From the NCBI GenBank assembly GCA_000437275.1, contig FR899684.1, positions 12,158 through 21,256 on the forward strand: 9,099 nt of DNA, in the 5' to 3' direction. Position 1 is the first letter of the stretch, and each line of letters begins with the position of its first letter. The notes below the pieces were generated by a model. That model was not told the origin of the DNA. It ran no database searches and saw nothing but the letters and a program-made list of their open reading frames with translations. Source of the DNA: Clostridium sp. CAG:411 (GTDB taxonomy: Bacteria > Bacillota > Clostridia > Lachnospirales > Lachnospiraceae). Made by a program: the position numbers and the translations under genes. Of this stretch, positions 1 to 6,637 are shown in pieces.

Positions 1-25
1 CCACAAAAATATTTATTTTACCACA

Positions 26-2422
26 CTAATCTATTTTTTTTAATTGTGCAAAAGCTGCCATCATTTTCTTTTTTCCAGCCTCTTCAAATTCTACTGTAAC
101 CGCGTAATCTTTTTTCCCTTCTTCTATTTTTAATACCTTGCCTGATCCGAATTTAGTATGTGAGACAGTATCTCCAACTTCGTAGTCTGGTTTGGAAAAA
201 GAGTGCGGCATCTTTGCCGCAGATGGCTTACTCTGATAAGGTTTTTCAAAACGAAATCCTTTTTGAATCATAGGATTGTTTGCAAAAGGATCTTTTCCGG
301 TTCGTTTTGCATAGCCTCCAGAGGTTGCGTTAGAAAAGCTGGTTTGACCAGAGGCACTTGTGTACTGAAATGGCTTATTCTGGTTGGAAGAGGCTGTTTT
401 AAAACCTTGTGAGGTATCGTTGTAAGCATTTTGCATGGAACCACTTGTATAAATAGAGGAAGTCGCTTGTTGTGTCATCAGATAACGTGGAATTTCATGT
501 ACAAAACGGGATGGTTTATTAAAACGAATTTCACCATTTTGCATACGCTGTCTGGCGCAGGTAAGGTGCAAGCGTTTCATAGCGCGAGTGATACCTACAT
601 AACAAAGGCGACGTTCTTCTTCAATATCCATAGGGTCATCCGAGGTAATACTCATGTAGCTTGGAAAGATACCATCTTCCATACCGCATAGATAAACGTT
701 TGGAAATTCCAACCCTTTTGCGCTGTGTAATGTCATAAGTGTTACTACATTCGTATTTGCATCCAGACTATCAATGTCTGCCACTAAAGAGACTTCTTCC
801 AAAAAATCATTTAGGCTGGCATCCTCTTCGGCGTTTTCTTCAAAGCTAACTAATTTGTTGCGCAGTTCGTCAATGTTTTCAATACGACTGCGTGCTTCAT
901 CCGTATCCTCTGCTTCTAAATCCTCCACGTAGCCAGTGGCTTCCAAGACTTCATCAAATAAATCGGATAAAGAATAAGTAGGGTTCCCCAATTTACCTTT
1001 TAAAATTTCAATCATGCTGACGAAAGGACTAATTTTCCCAGCGGCTCTTGAAAGACCTGGGATTTGTTCTGCGTGCTTACAGGCATCATAAAAACTGGTA
1101 TCATTTGAAATAGAGTAATCCATCAGTCGGTCAATAGATGTCAGACCAATTCCTCGTTTTGGTACATTGATGATACGTTTGACAGATACATCATCTCTAC
1201 CGTTGTTAATGGTTCGAAGATAGGCAAGCACATCTTTAATTTCTTTTCTTTGATAGAAGTTTACACCACCCACCAGTTTATATGGTATGTTTCTTTGTAC
1301 TAATTTTTCTTCCAAAATACGGGATTGTGCATTGGTACGATAAAGAATCGCGTATTCTTTGTAGTTGTCATAGCCGTTTTCACATGCAGAAGCAATTGAA
1401 TCGGCAATGGCTTCCGCTTCCTGATAAGCAGTATCAAACTGTGAGAAGGTCAAAGCTTCGCCTTCCTCATTTTCTGTCCAGAGTTTCTTTTCTTTTCGTT
1501 CGCTGTTGTTGGAAATTACTTCGTTTGCTGCATTTAAAATTGTCTTTGTAGAACGGTAATTTTGTTCCAGACGGATGATTTCTGTTTCAGGGTAGGATTT
1601 TTCAAAGTTTAAAATATTGTAAATATTGGCACCACGGAAACGATAAATCGACTGGTCATCATCACCAACTACACAGAGATTGTGGCATGGTTGTCCTTCT
1701 GAATTTGTAGTAGTAGCAAGCAATTCTAATAATTTAAACTGAACAGAATTGGTATCCTGATATTCGTCAACCATAATATACTTAAATCGATTCTGGTAGT
1801 AAGCAAGAACGTCTTTATTATTTTGGAACAATTCTACGCTTTTAAACAATAAATCATCAAAATCCAATGCGTTATTTTGCATAAGACGTTTTTGATATTC
1901 CGTATAACAGGCAGAGTAAGTTTTGTATAGAATATCATTTCCAGCCGCAAGTGCATAAGCCTCTGGGGAGATAAAATCATTTTTTGCGGCTGAAATACGG
2001 CTTAAAATTGCACGTTCACGAAACTTTTTAGGGTCCAGTTCTAAATATTTGATAATATCACGCATCAGTGTTTTCTGGTCATCACTATCATAGATGGTAA
2101 AACTATTATCATATCCTAAATAATTAATATATTTTCTTAAAATGCGTACACAAGTAGAGTGGAAGGTACTGATCCAAATATTTTCAGAGCCAAAACCAAT
2201 CAGAGAATCCACACGTTCCCTCATTTCTTTTGCCGCCTTATTGGTAAAGGTGAGGACAAGGATATTCCATGGATTTACTCCAATTTCGTCCATCAGATAG
2301 GCGATACGGTGGGTCAGCACTCTTGTTTTACCAGACCCGGCACCTGCAAGAATAAGAAGCGGTCCTTCATTGTGCTGAACTGCTTGTAGTTGTTCTTTAT
2401 TTAAACCATCATATATACTCAT
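26..2422 (-). CDS. pcrA: ATP-dependent DNA helicase PcrA (UvrD/Rep family, SF1A)
   Basis: A 3'-to-5' DNA helicase acting in nucleotide excision repair, rolling-circle replication and clearing of transcription/replication conflicts. The 798-aa protein carries the full SF1A motif set in order: Q-motif region GLNKEQLQAV (6-15), Walker A AGAGSGKT (26-33), motif Ia TFTNKAAKEM (58-67), motif II VDEYQDTN (218-225), motif III VVGDDDQSIYRFRGA (251-265), motif IV LEQNYRST (285-292), motif V TLHSAKGLEF (564-573) and motif VI RLCYVGITRA (605-614). A Ser/Gln/Asn-rich, probably disordered linker (about 650-745) leads to a C-terminal Tudor-like domain (about 746-798, YEVGDTVSHTKFGSGKV), which in Gram-positive PcrA contacts RNA polymerase. 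Length and domains are complete. The ATG start follows a strong site, CGGAGGT, on the minus strand at 2427-2433. The gene stands alone on its strand, and only 25 bases follow its stop, so its terminator is not visible. PcrA fits better than UvrD because of the Firmicutes-type C-terminus. Confidence 0.97.
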   Translation of the reverse strand: MSIYDGLNKEQLQAVQHNEGPLLILAGAGSGKTRVLTHRIAYLMDEIGVNPWNILVLTFTNKAAKEMRERVDSLIGFGSENIWISTFHSTCVRILRKYINYLGYDNSFTIYDSDDQKTLMRDIIKYLELDPKKFRERAILSRISAAKNDFISPEAYALAAGNDILYKTYSACYTEYQKRLMQNNALDFDDLLFKSVELFQNNKDVLAYYQNRFKYIMVDEYQDTNSVQFKLLELLATTTNSEGQPCHNLCVVGDDDQSIYRFRGANIYNILNFEKSYPETEIIRLEQNYRSTKTILNAANEVISNNSERKEKKLWTENEEGEALTFSQFDTAYQEAEAIADSIASACENGYDNYKEYAILYRTNAQSRILEEKLVQRNIPYKLVGGVNFYQRKEIKDVLAYLRTINNGRDDVSVKRIINVPKRGIGLTSIDRLMDYSISNDTSFYDACKHAEQIPGLSRAAGKISPFVSMIEILKGKLGNPTYSLSDLFDEVLEATGYVEDLEAEDTDEARSRIENIDELRNKLVSFEENAEEDASLNDFLEEVSLVADIDSLDANTNVVTLMTLHSAKGLEFPNVYLCGMEDGIFPSYMSITSDDPMDIEEERRLCYVGITRAMKRLHLTCARQRMQNGEIRFNKPSRFVHEIPRYLMTQQATSSIYTSGSMQNAYNDTSQGFKTASSNQNKPFQYTSASGQTSFSNATSGGYAKRTGKDPFANNPMIQKGFRFEKPYQSKPSAAKMPHSFSKPDYEVGDTVSHTKFGSGKVLKIEEGKKDYAVTVEFEEAGKKKMMAAFAQLKKID

Positions 2423-2460
2423 ATGTACCTCCGTAATAAATTAATCCAAACGTATGTTTT

Positions 2461-2489
2461 ATTATAGCATTGTTGCAGTAAAATGGCAA
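2461..2489 (-). promoter_or_regulatory. Sigma-A promoter of pcrA
   Basis: On the minus strand, TTGCCA (2484-2489), a 17-bp spacer and a perfect TATAAT (2461-2466) preceded by TGC, which makes an extended -10. The expected start is near 2454, giving a leader of about 30 nt before the ATG. The -35 lies inside the left arm of the 2480-2517 inverted repeat. Confidence 0.75.
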
Positions 2490-2517
2490 GCAAAGAGGAG
2501 AAAAGGCTTGCCATTTT
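2480..2517. repeat. 12-bp perfect inverted repeat between the divergent promoters
   Basis: Arms 2480-2491 (AAAATGGCAAGC) and 2506-2517 (GCTTGCCATTTT) are exact reverse complements around a 14-nt centre. Each arm contains TTGCCA facing outwards, and these serve as the -35 elements of pcrA and of the gene at 2586. It could be an operator for a dimeric regulator. It resembles a terminator hairpin, but no gene on either strand runs into it. Confidence 0.7.
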
Positions 2518-2536
2518 TAAAGGAATGATTTATCAT
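2509..2536 (+). promoter_or_regulatory. Probable promoter of the unknown gene-tgt-yajC operon
   Basis: TTGCCA (2509-2514), a 16-bp spacer and TATCAT (2531-2536), which matches the -10 consensus at five of six positions. The predicted start near 2543 leaves a leader of about 43 nt. The GGAGG ribosome binding site at 2572-2576 follows. Confidence 0.55.
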
Positions 2537-2585
2537 TAAATATACATATGGGTGAGTTTTAAAAGTATGATGGAGGGGGATAATT

Positions 2586-3122
2586 ATGTCAGAGGTAAAT
2601 TTTTCTTTATTAACACAGGAAGAAATTGATACGTTAATCAAATTTTTAAGAGAGACAAGTGACAATGTTGATAGTGAGGTGCTGAGTCAGGATAGTATTG
2701 ATAAACTGATTCATATGATGCGTACTTATAGTAAGAAGCCATCAGGTAATCATAAAGCATTAGGAACAGTTAGAGCATTGGCAAGTGTTTTAAGTAGTTC
2801 TTATACATGGTCACTAGATTTTGAAGAAGCAGAAGAAAGTGGATTTATGAGATTGTATGCTACAGACGGGGAGCAGAAGGAGTATATTTCACCTAGAGGA
2901 TATTCCTGTGCTTGTTTCGTAGATGATAACAGTACATGGGGATATGCCATTAGCCCAATACAATTTGTGGATGTGGCAAAGGTCTTTCAATTAAAATTTT
3001 CAAAAGAAACGTATGAAAACGTATGCAAGAGATTTGCAGATAAGAATTATGGAGATGAATCCTACGAAGTAGATGATTTCTTTTTAGCTACAGGAAGAGA
3101 TTTGTTGGTTTGTCTGCTATAG
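2586..3122 (+). CDS. Unknown 178-aa protein with tandem FliM/FliY-like EIDxLI motifs
   Basis: I do not recognise the whole protein. Its N-terminus has two similar segments 24 residues apart: LTQEEIDTLI (9-18) and LSQDSIDKLI (33-42). They share six identical residues in ten, and most of the other positions are conservative. The pattern resembles the LSQEEIDALL peptide at the start of FliM and FliY/FliN, which binds phosphorylated CheY. No flagellar surface-presentation (SpoA) domain follows. Residues about 50-178 form a soluble, mixed region with no motif I can name (TWSLDFEEAEESGFMRLYA around 74-92). There is no signal peptide or membrane helix. The ATG has a strong purine-rich site, GGAGGGGGA, ten bases upstream. 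Only 26 nt separate it from tgt, so it is the first gene of the tgt-yajC operon. A link to motility or to a response regulator is inference from the motif alone. Confidence 0.85.
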   Translation: MSEVNFSLLTQEEIDTLIKFLRETSDNVDSEVLSQDSIDKLIHMMRTYSKKPSGNHKALGTVRALASVLSSSYTWSLDFEEAEESGFMRLYATDGEQKEYISPRGYSCACFVDDNSTWGYAISPIQFVDVAKVFQLKFSKETYENVCKRFADKNYGDESYEVDDFFLATGRDLLVCLL

Positions 3123-3148
3123 AGAGAAAAGGATAGAGGAGCAATGTA

Positions 3149-4279
3149 ATGTATAAGCTGATTAATCAGGACGGAAAGGCAAAAAGTGCAGAATTTCAAA
3201 CGGTTCATGGCACAATACAAACGCCGGTATTTATGAATGTGGGAACGGCAGCAGCAATTAAAGGTGCGGTATCTACACAGGATTTACAGGAGATACATAC
3301 ACAGGTTGAATTATCAAATACCTATCATTTACATGTTCGACCAGGAGATAAGATTGTCAAACAGATGGGTGGCTTGCACAAGTTTATGGTATGGGACAAG
3401 CCTATTTTAACAGATTCAGGTGGATTTCAGGTATTTTCCTTGGCGGGACTACGCAAAATTAAAGAAGAAGGTGTTTACTTTCAATCTCATGTAGACGGAA
3501 GAAAGATTTTTATGGGACCAGAGGAAAGTATGCAGATACAGTCCAATCTGGGATCTACAATTGCCATGGCTTTTGATGAGTGTCCTCCGCATCCTGCTAC
3601 AAGAGAATATATGCAAAATTCAGTGGATCGAACAACACGTTGGCTGGCTCGTTGTAAAAAGGAGATGGCGCGACTTAACAGCTTAGATGATACAATTAAT
3701 AAAAAGCAGATGTTGTTTGGTATTAATCAGGGTGGTACATTTGAAGATATTCGTATTGCACATGCAGAGAAAATTTCAGAGATGGATTTAGATGGATATG
3801 CAATCGGCGGTTTGGCGGTAGGTGAGAGTCATGAAGAAATGTATCGTATTTTGGATGAAGTTGTACCACATTTGCCATTAGAAAAGCCAACTTACTTGAT
3901 GGGAGTGGGAACGCCTGCTAATATTTTAGAGGCAGTAGACAGAGGCGTTGATTTCTTTGACTGCGTATATCCAAGTAGAAATGGAAGACATGGTCATGCC
4001 TATACAAATTTTGGAAAGATTAATCTATTGAATGCTCGTTTTGAGACAGATGGAAAGCCAATTGAGGAAGGATGTCAATGTCCAGCATGTAAACATTATA
4101 GTCGAGCATATATACGTCACTTATTAAAAGCAAAAGAAATGCTTGGATTACGTTTAGTAGTCTTGCATAATTTATATTTTTACAATACAATGATGGAAGA
4201 AATCCGTGCGGCTATTCGTGATAACCGTTATAAAGAATATAAGGCAGAGAAACTTGCTGGATTTGAGCGTGGCGTATAG
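3149..4279 (+). CDS. tgt: Queuine/preQ1 tRNA-ribosyltransferase (tRNA-guanine transglycosylase)
   Basis: Exchanges guanine-34 of tRNA-Asp, -Asn, -His and -Tyr (GUN anticodons) for the queuosine precursor preQ1, in the cytoplasm. At 376 aa it is of normal bacterial length. Visible family features are the substrate-pocket Asp89 in LTDSGGFQVF, Asp143 in AFDECPPH, Gln194 in GINQGG, the nucleophile Asp271 in DCVYPSRNGRHG, and the zinc site C309-x-C311-xx-C314 with His340. Val224 in GGLAVGE is the residue found in preQ1-using bacterial enzymes; eukaryotic and chlamydial queuine-using enzymes have glycine there, so preQ1 is the likelier substrate. The ATG at 3149 follows GGATAGAGGA with good spacing. 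An ATG five bases earlier hits a stop at once. The usual partner queA is not in view, so whether the cell makes or salvages the base cannot be told here. Downstream, yajC follows after 74 nt, as in many bacteria. Confidence 0.97.
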   Translation: MYKLINQDGKAKSAEFQTVHGTIQTPVFMNVGTAAAIKGAVSTQDLQEIHTQVELSNTYHLHVRPGDKIVKQMGGLHKFMVWDKPILTDSGGFQVFSLAGLRKIKEEGVYFQSHVDGRKIFMGPEESMQIQSNLGSTIAMAFDECPPHPATREYMQNSVDRTTRWLARCKKEMARLNSLDDTINKKQMLFGINQGGTFEDIRIAHAEKISEMDLDGYAIGGLAVGESHEEMYRILDEVVPHLPLEKPTYLMGVGTPANILEAVDRGVDFFDCVYPSRNGRHGHAYTNFGKINLLNARFETDGKPIEEGCQCPACKHYSRAYIRHLLKAKEMLGLRLVVLHNLYFYNTMMEEIRAAIRDNRYKEYKAEKLAGFERGV

Positions 4280-4353
4280 CATAATGGATAGACATATTCG
4301 GGATAATAATATTCAGAATAGTTCTAATAAAAAGAAAGGAAAGGGTAAGAAAG

Positions 4354-4662
4354 ATGAATTTTCCATTTTTAACTTCAAACGCAGGAGGAAATGATTTTGT
4401 GATGATCGGAGTATTACTGGTTGTCATGGTTGTATTTTATGTAGTATTGTTCCGTAAACAGAACAAGGAGCAGAAGCAACATGATGCAATGGTATCTACA
4501 GTAGAGGCTGGCGATAGCATTGTAACAAGTAGTGGATTTTATGGTGTTGTACAGGATGTGACAGATGAAATCGTAATTGTTGAATTTGGTAGTAATAAGA
4601 ATTGTCGTATTCCTATGAAAAAAGAACATATTTCAGAAGTTGAAAAAGCAAATAAAAAATAA
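4354..4662 (+). CDS. yajC: Preprotein translocase subunit YajC
   Basis: Small single-pass membrane protein that associates with SecDF-YidC and the Sec channel during protein export. The 102-aa product has a short polar N-terminus, one membrane helix (about 15-33, rich in Val/Leu/Ile/Met), a basic/polar stretch FRKQNKEQKQ, and then the conserved cytoplasmic domain MVSTVEAGDSIVTSSGFYGVV (46-66), which matches the family pattern L-x-x-GD-x-V-x-T-x-x-G-x-x-G. The length is normal. The ribosome binding site is AAGGAAAGGG upstream of the ATG. It is the last gene of the operon, and a strong intrinsic terminator starts 14 nt after the stop. secD/secF, which often follow yajC, are absent here. Confidence 0.95.
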   Translation: MNFPFLTSNAGGNDFVMIGVLLVVMVVFYVVLFRKQNKEQKQHDAMVSTVEAGDSIVTSSGFYGVVQDVTDEIVIVEFGSNKNCRIPMKKEHISEVEKANKK

Positions 4663-4676
4663 GAGATAACGAAAAG

Positions 4677-4718
4677 AAAAATGCGAAAAACAGTAGAGAT
4701 GTTTTTCGCATTTTTTTT
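4677..4718 (+). terminator. Intrinsic terminator after yajC
   Basis: Perfect 15-bp inverted repeat, 4677-4691 (AAAAATGCGAAAAAC) against 4701-4715, with a 9-nt loop. It merges into a run of eight T (4711-4718). It ends the unknown gene-tgt-yajC operon. Confidence 0.92.
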
Positions 4719-4835
4719 GTTAGAGTGATTGAAGTAATATCATGAGAAATTGCGTTTTGTTTTTGATAAACAAAACAAAAAGATATGGTATAAAAACACC
4801 TTATATAAAAATAAAAAGAGAAAAAGTGTCATTAA

Positions 4836-4864
4836 TCGACAAGATAATTATTAACATTTATATG
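4836..4864 (+). promoter_or_regulatory. Weak candidate promoter of the ABC operon
   Basis: TCGACA (five of six to the -35 consensus), a 17-bp spacer and TATATG (four of six). No better-spaced pair was found between the yajC terminator and the first permease. If used, the leader RNA would be about 260 nt long and include both larger hairpins. Confidence 0.25.
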
Positions 4865-4994
4865 CATATTATGTAAAATGAAAAATGTGAAAATTTGAGC
4901 GCGTGAAAATGAATAGCATTTCTTTTACTTAGAACTACTTTTATATAGATGAACAAGATAAATAAAAGGATAGTTTGTGGAAGAATAAAAAAGA

Positions 4995-5033
4995 CATTCT
5001 CTATGATGATTTGTGATTTCATCATGAAGAATG
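4995..5033 (-). terminator. Imperfect 15-bp hairpin, possible minus-strand terminator
   Basis: Arms 4995-5009 and 5019-5033 pair at 13 of 15 positions, with two adjacent mismatches and a 9-nt loop. Read on the minus strand, the stem is followed by TCTTTTTTATT, a terminator-like T-tract. On the plus strand no T-run follows. No minus-strand gene ends here, so it may instead be a leader structure. Confidence 0.35.
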
Positions 5034-5081
5034 CCTGAAAAATATAGTTTGAGAAAAAAACACTTCTGAAAATTCATTGAT

Positions 5082-5117
5082 TGCCACAAAGCGTTCTGTA
5101 CAGGATGCTTTGTGGCA
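5082..5117 (+). promoter_or_regulatory. Long hairpin/palindrome just upstream of the ABC operon ribosome binding site
   Basis: Perfect 11-bp arms TGCCACAAAGC (5082-5092) and GCTTTGTGGCA (5107-5117). As RNA the stem can continue inwards through G-U, U-A, U-G, C-G and U-A pairs to a GUAC loop, giving 16 pairs. It ends 3 nt before the AGAGGAGG site (5121-5128) and has no T-run, so it is not a terminator of the plus strand. It could be a protein operator or an mRNA element affecting translation of the first permease. Confidence 0.6.
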
Positions 5118-5132
5118 TCGAGAGGAGGCAAA

Positions 5133-6002
5133 ATGTTTAAATACGAATTAAAGAGAAATATATGTTCAATAAAAAATTATCTGACTTATGTATTTTGTTT
5201 ATTTCCTGTTTGTATAAGTTTTATTTTTACATATATTGATAAGATGCAATTAAAGAGGGATATAAGTGAACAGGCAATAGATATAAATCTAGAGTATGCA
5301 CAACAACTTTACAAGGGAACAAATGCATTCTCCTATATATTGAATTTTTTTGCCTCTGCTGACTTTTATATGATTTTTATTTTAGTGTTATTGCTTTTAT
5401 TCGGAATGAATTATGGAAAGAGAGAATTTGAACTTAGAAATTCAGGAAATGGTAATATGTTATTTACTCGAATTGAAATCTGCAAAGGAAATGCAAAAAT
5501 TATTGCAGCACAGATTATTGCAGCGAATGTTATGATTATAACTTTTTTTGTAGCAATAACCGTTTTTATGTTGCTTCTTTCGCCGATTACACCGTGTGAA
5601 ATCTTTAATTTGAATATTCCAGTTGAGACAAATTCTGTAGGAGTTTGTTTGGGGCTAGAGCTTGAGTATATTTTAAAGTTGTGTATATTTGTTTCTGGAA
5701 GTATCATTTTAAATTATGTCATTTCCTATTTTATTGATAACAAGTATGTTTCAACGGTATTTTTGGCAGCAGTATACATTGTTCCTATATTTGTATGTAC
5801 AATTATTTCTGGAATTTCAACTAAAATAGGAGTTGTTGTTTCCTATATCGTGCCAGATCGTTATCTCTTTAGTGTATATACCAGATATGCGACAAAAGAG
5901 TTTTCTGTTATAAATGAAATTGGTTTTCTGCTTTTGTATATTCTGATTATATGGTCGGTTTCCAAGTTATATTGCAAAGGAGTGAAGAAAAACTACCTAT
6001 GA
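5133..6002 (+). CDS. ABC-2-type exporter permease 1 (289 aa)
   Basis: Integral membrane subunit of an ABC exporter. About six membrane helices are visible near residues 17-36, 77-94, 123-149, 178-200, 207-227 and 261-278. A large loop (37-76), probably external, lies between helices 1 and 2, as is usual for ABC-2 permeases. After helix 2 the charged segment GKREFELRNSGNGNMLFTRI (95-114) is the probable coupling region that meets the ATPase, and a matching segment occurs in the next two proteins. I chose ATG 5133 because it follows AGAGGAGG (5121-5128). An in-frame GTG at 5112 lies inside the hairpin and has no ribosome binding site. Its stop overlaps the next start by ATGA. The family resembles LanE/LanG and BcrB-type permeases by size and context. 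The substrate is unknown. Confidence 0.85.
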   Translation: MFKYELKRNICSIKNYLTYVFCLFPVCISFIFTYIDKMQLKRDISEQAIDINLEYAQQLYKGTNAFSYILNFFASADFYMIFILVLLLLFGMNYGKREFELRNSGNGNMLFTRIEICKGNAKIIAAQIIAANVMIITFFVAITVFMLLLSPITPCEIFNLNIPVETNSVGVCLGLELEYILKLCIFVSGSIILNYVISYFIDNKYVSTVFLAAVYIVPIFVCTIISGISTKIGVVVSYIVPDRYLFSVYTRYATKEFSVINEIGFLLLYILIIWSVSKLYCKGVKKNYL

Positions 6003-6637
6003 AAAAACTTAGTATAAAGCCGATTGTTATGTCTTTTATATTGTTGATTTTTTGGTATTATGTAGCCTATGATGTATGTCAAAATTTACAGGGAAAAGTA
6101 AGTATGACACAGTATTTGGAGAGTGCGCTGTTTAATTACCATAAGATACTTTTTAATAATGCTATGTGTTTGTTGTTTGGGTTGTTGGTGACGATTCAGA
6201 ACTATAAACGAGAGGAATATGTAGTTCGAGCAAAAAAACAAAATTTTCTTATTCAAATAAAACAGGTTGTGAAATATAGCTGTCTATATTCTGCTTTGGT
6301 ATTGCTACTTGTACTTAGCGCTGGATTATCAGTTGTAGAGTTCGATATGAGTACAATTTTTGATATACTGCAATATGGAATTGTTTTTTTGGAGATTAAT
6401 TATGGCTTTAGTATATTTTTTTACTATGTATCATCAATAAAAAATAGGAATTTTGCATTTGTAGTTGAAATGGCAATTATACTTATTCTACTTTTAGCTA
6501 TACATTATTATGTTTTCTATTTCTGTGATACGATTACGTTTCAAATGGGTACGTGGTTTTTCATATTCTTATTGATTGGAATATTGTGTTCGATTGGATT
6601 GTTTAAAGATTTGAAGGAAAAGGAATATATAAGATGA
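5999..6637 (+). CDS. ABC-2-type exporter permease 2 (212 aa)
   Basis: Second membrane subunit of the same transporter, with helices near residues 8-24, 50-66, 93-110, 122-146, 152-172 and 184-201. The basic segment YKREEYVVRAKKQNFLIQIK (69-88) after helix 2 matches the likely coupling segment of permease 1. It is shorter than permease 1 because the loop between helices 1 and 2 is smaller. The start chosen is ATG 5999, overlapping the stop of permease 1 (ATGA, 5999-6002). It begins MKKLSIKP, a normal cytoplasmic N-terminus, and an AAAGGAG sits 16 nt before it, so translational coupling is likely. An earlier in-frame ATG at 5951 would add 16 residues inside the upstream gene and is less likely. 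No name can be given from sequence alone. Confidence 0.83.
   Translation: MKKLSIKPIVMSFILLIFWYYVAYDVCQNLQGKVSMTQYLESALFNYHKILFNNAMCLLFGLLVTIQNYKREEYVVRAKKQNFLIQIKQVVKYSCLYSALVLLLVLSAGLSVVEFDMSTIFDILQYGIVFLEINYGFSIFFYYVSSIKNRNFAFVVEMAIILILLLAIHYYVFYFCDTITFQMGTWFFIFLLIGILCSIGLFKDLKEKEYIR

Larger units (their letters stand above)
4719..5132. other. A+T-rich non-coding leader before the ABC exporter operon
   Basis: About 410 bases between the yajC terminator and the first permease start with no credible gene. By eye it is more A+T-rich than the flanking housekeeping genes. It holds a small 9-bp inverted repeat (4754-4762 / 4768-4776), a weak promoter candidate (4836-4864), two direct copies of GTGAAAAT 16 nt apart (4887-4894, 4903-4910) and two larger hairpins (4995-5033 and 5082-5117). 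The short open frames within it lack ribosome binding sites. It probably carries the promoter and regulatory leader of the exporter. Confidence 0.6.

Noticed and set aside
2462..2665. 67-aa minus-strand open frame over the divergent promoter region
   Set aside because: It overlaps the promoters and the start of the better-supported gene at 2586.
4284..4394. 36-codon Lys/Arg-rich frame overlapping the yajC start
   Set aside because: No ribosome binding site before its ATG. It mostly reads the purine-rich yajC leader and the yajC start in another frame.
4742..4876. 44-codon open frame in the leader, considered as a precursor peptide
   Set aside because: No ribosome binding site, Lys/Ile-rich composition typical of random A+T-rich DNA, and no Gly-Gly leader or Cys/Ser/Thr-rich core.
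4949..5038. 29-codon open frame overlapping the 4995-5033 hairpin
   Set aside because: No ribosome binding site and no peptide-like features.
4925..5131. 68-aa minus-strand open frame across the ABC leader
   Set aside because: It reads through both hairpins, has no ribosome binding site and has no recognisable protein character.
5112..5132. GTG start extending permease 1 by seven residues
   Set aside because: The GTG lies inside the 5082-5117 hairpin and the extension reads through the AGAGGAGG ribosome binding site that serves ATG 5133.
4719..5132. Riboswitch, T-box or tRNA in the long leader
   Set aside because: I could not find a T-box sequence, tRNA arms or any riboswitch core I know. 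The hairpins alone do not support such a call.
5951..5998. Earlier ATG for permease 2
   Set aside because: It lies well inside permease 1 without a ribosome binding site. ATG 5999 gives the ATGA overlap seen again at the next junction.
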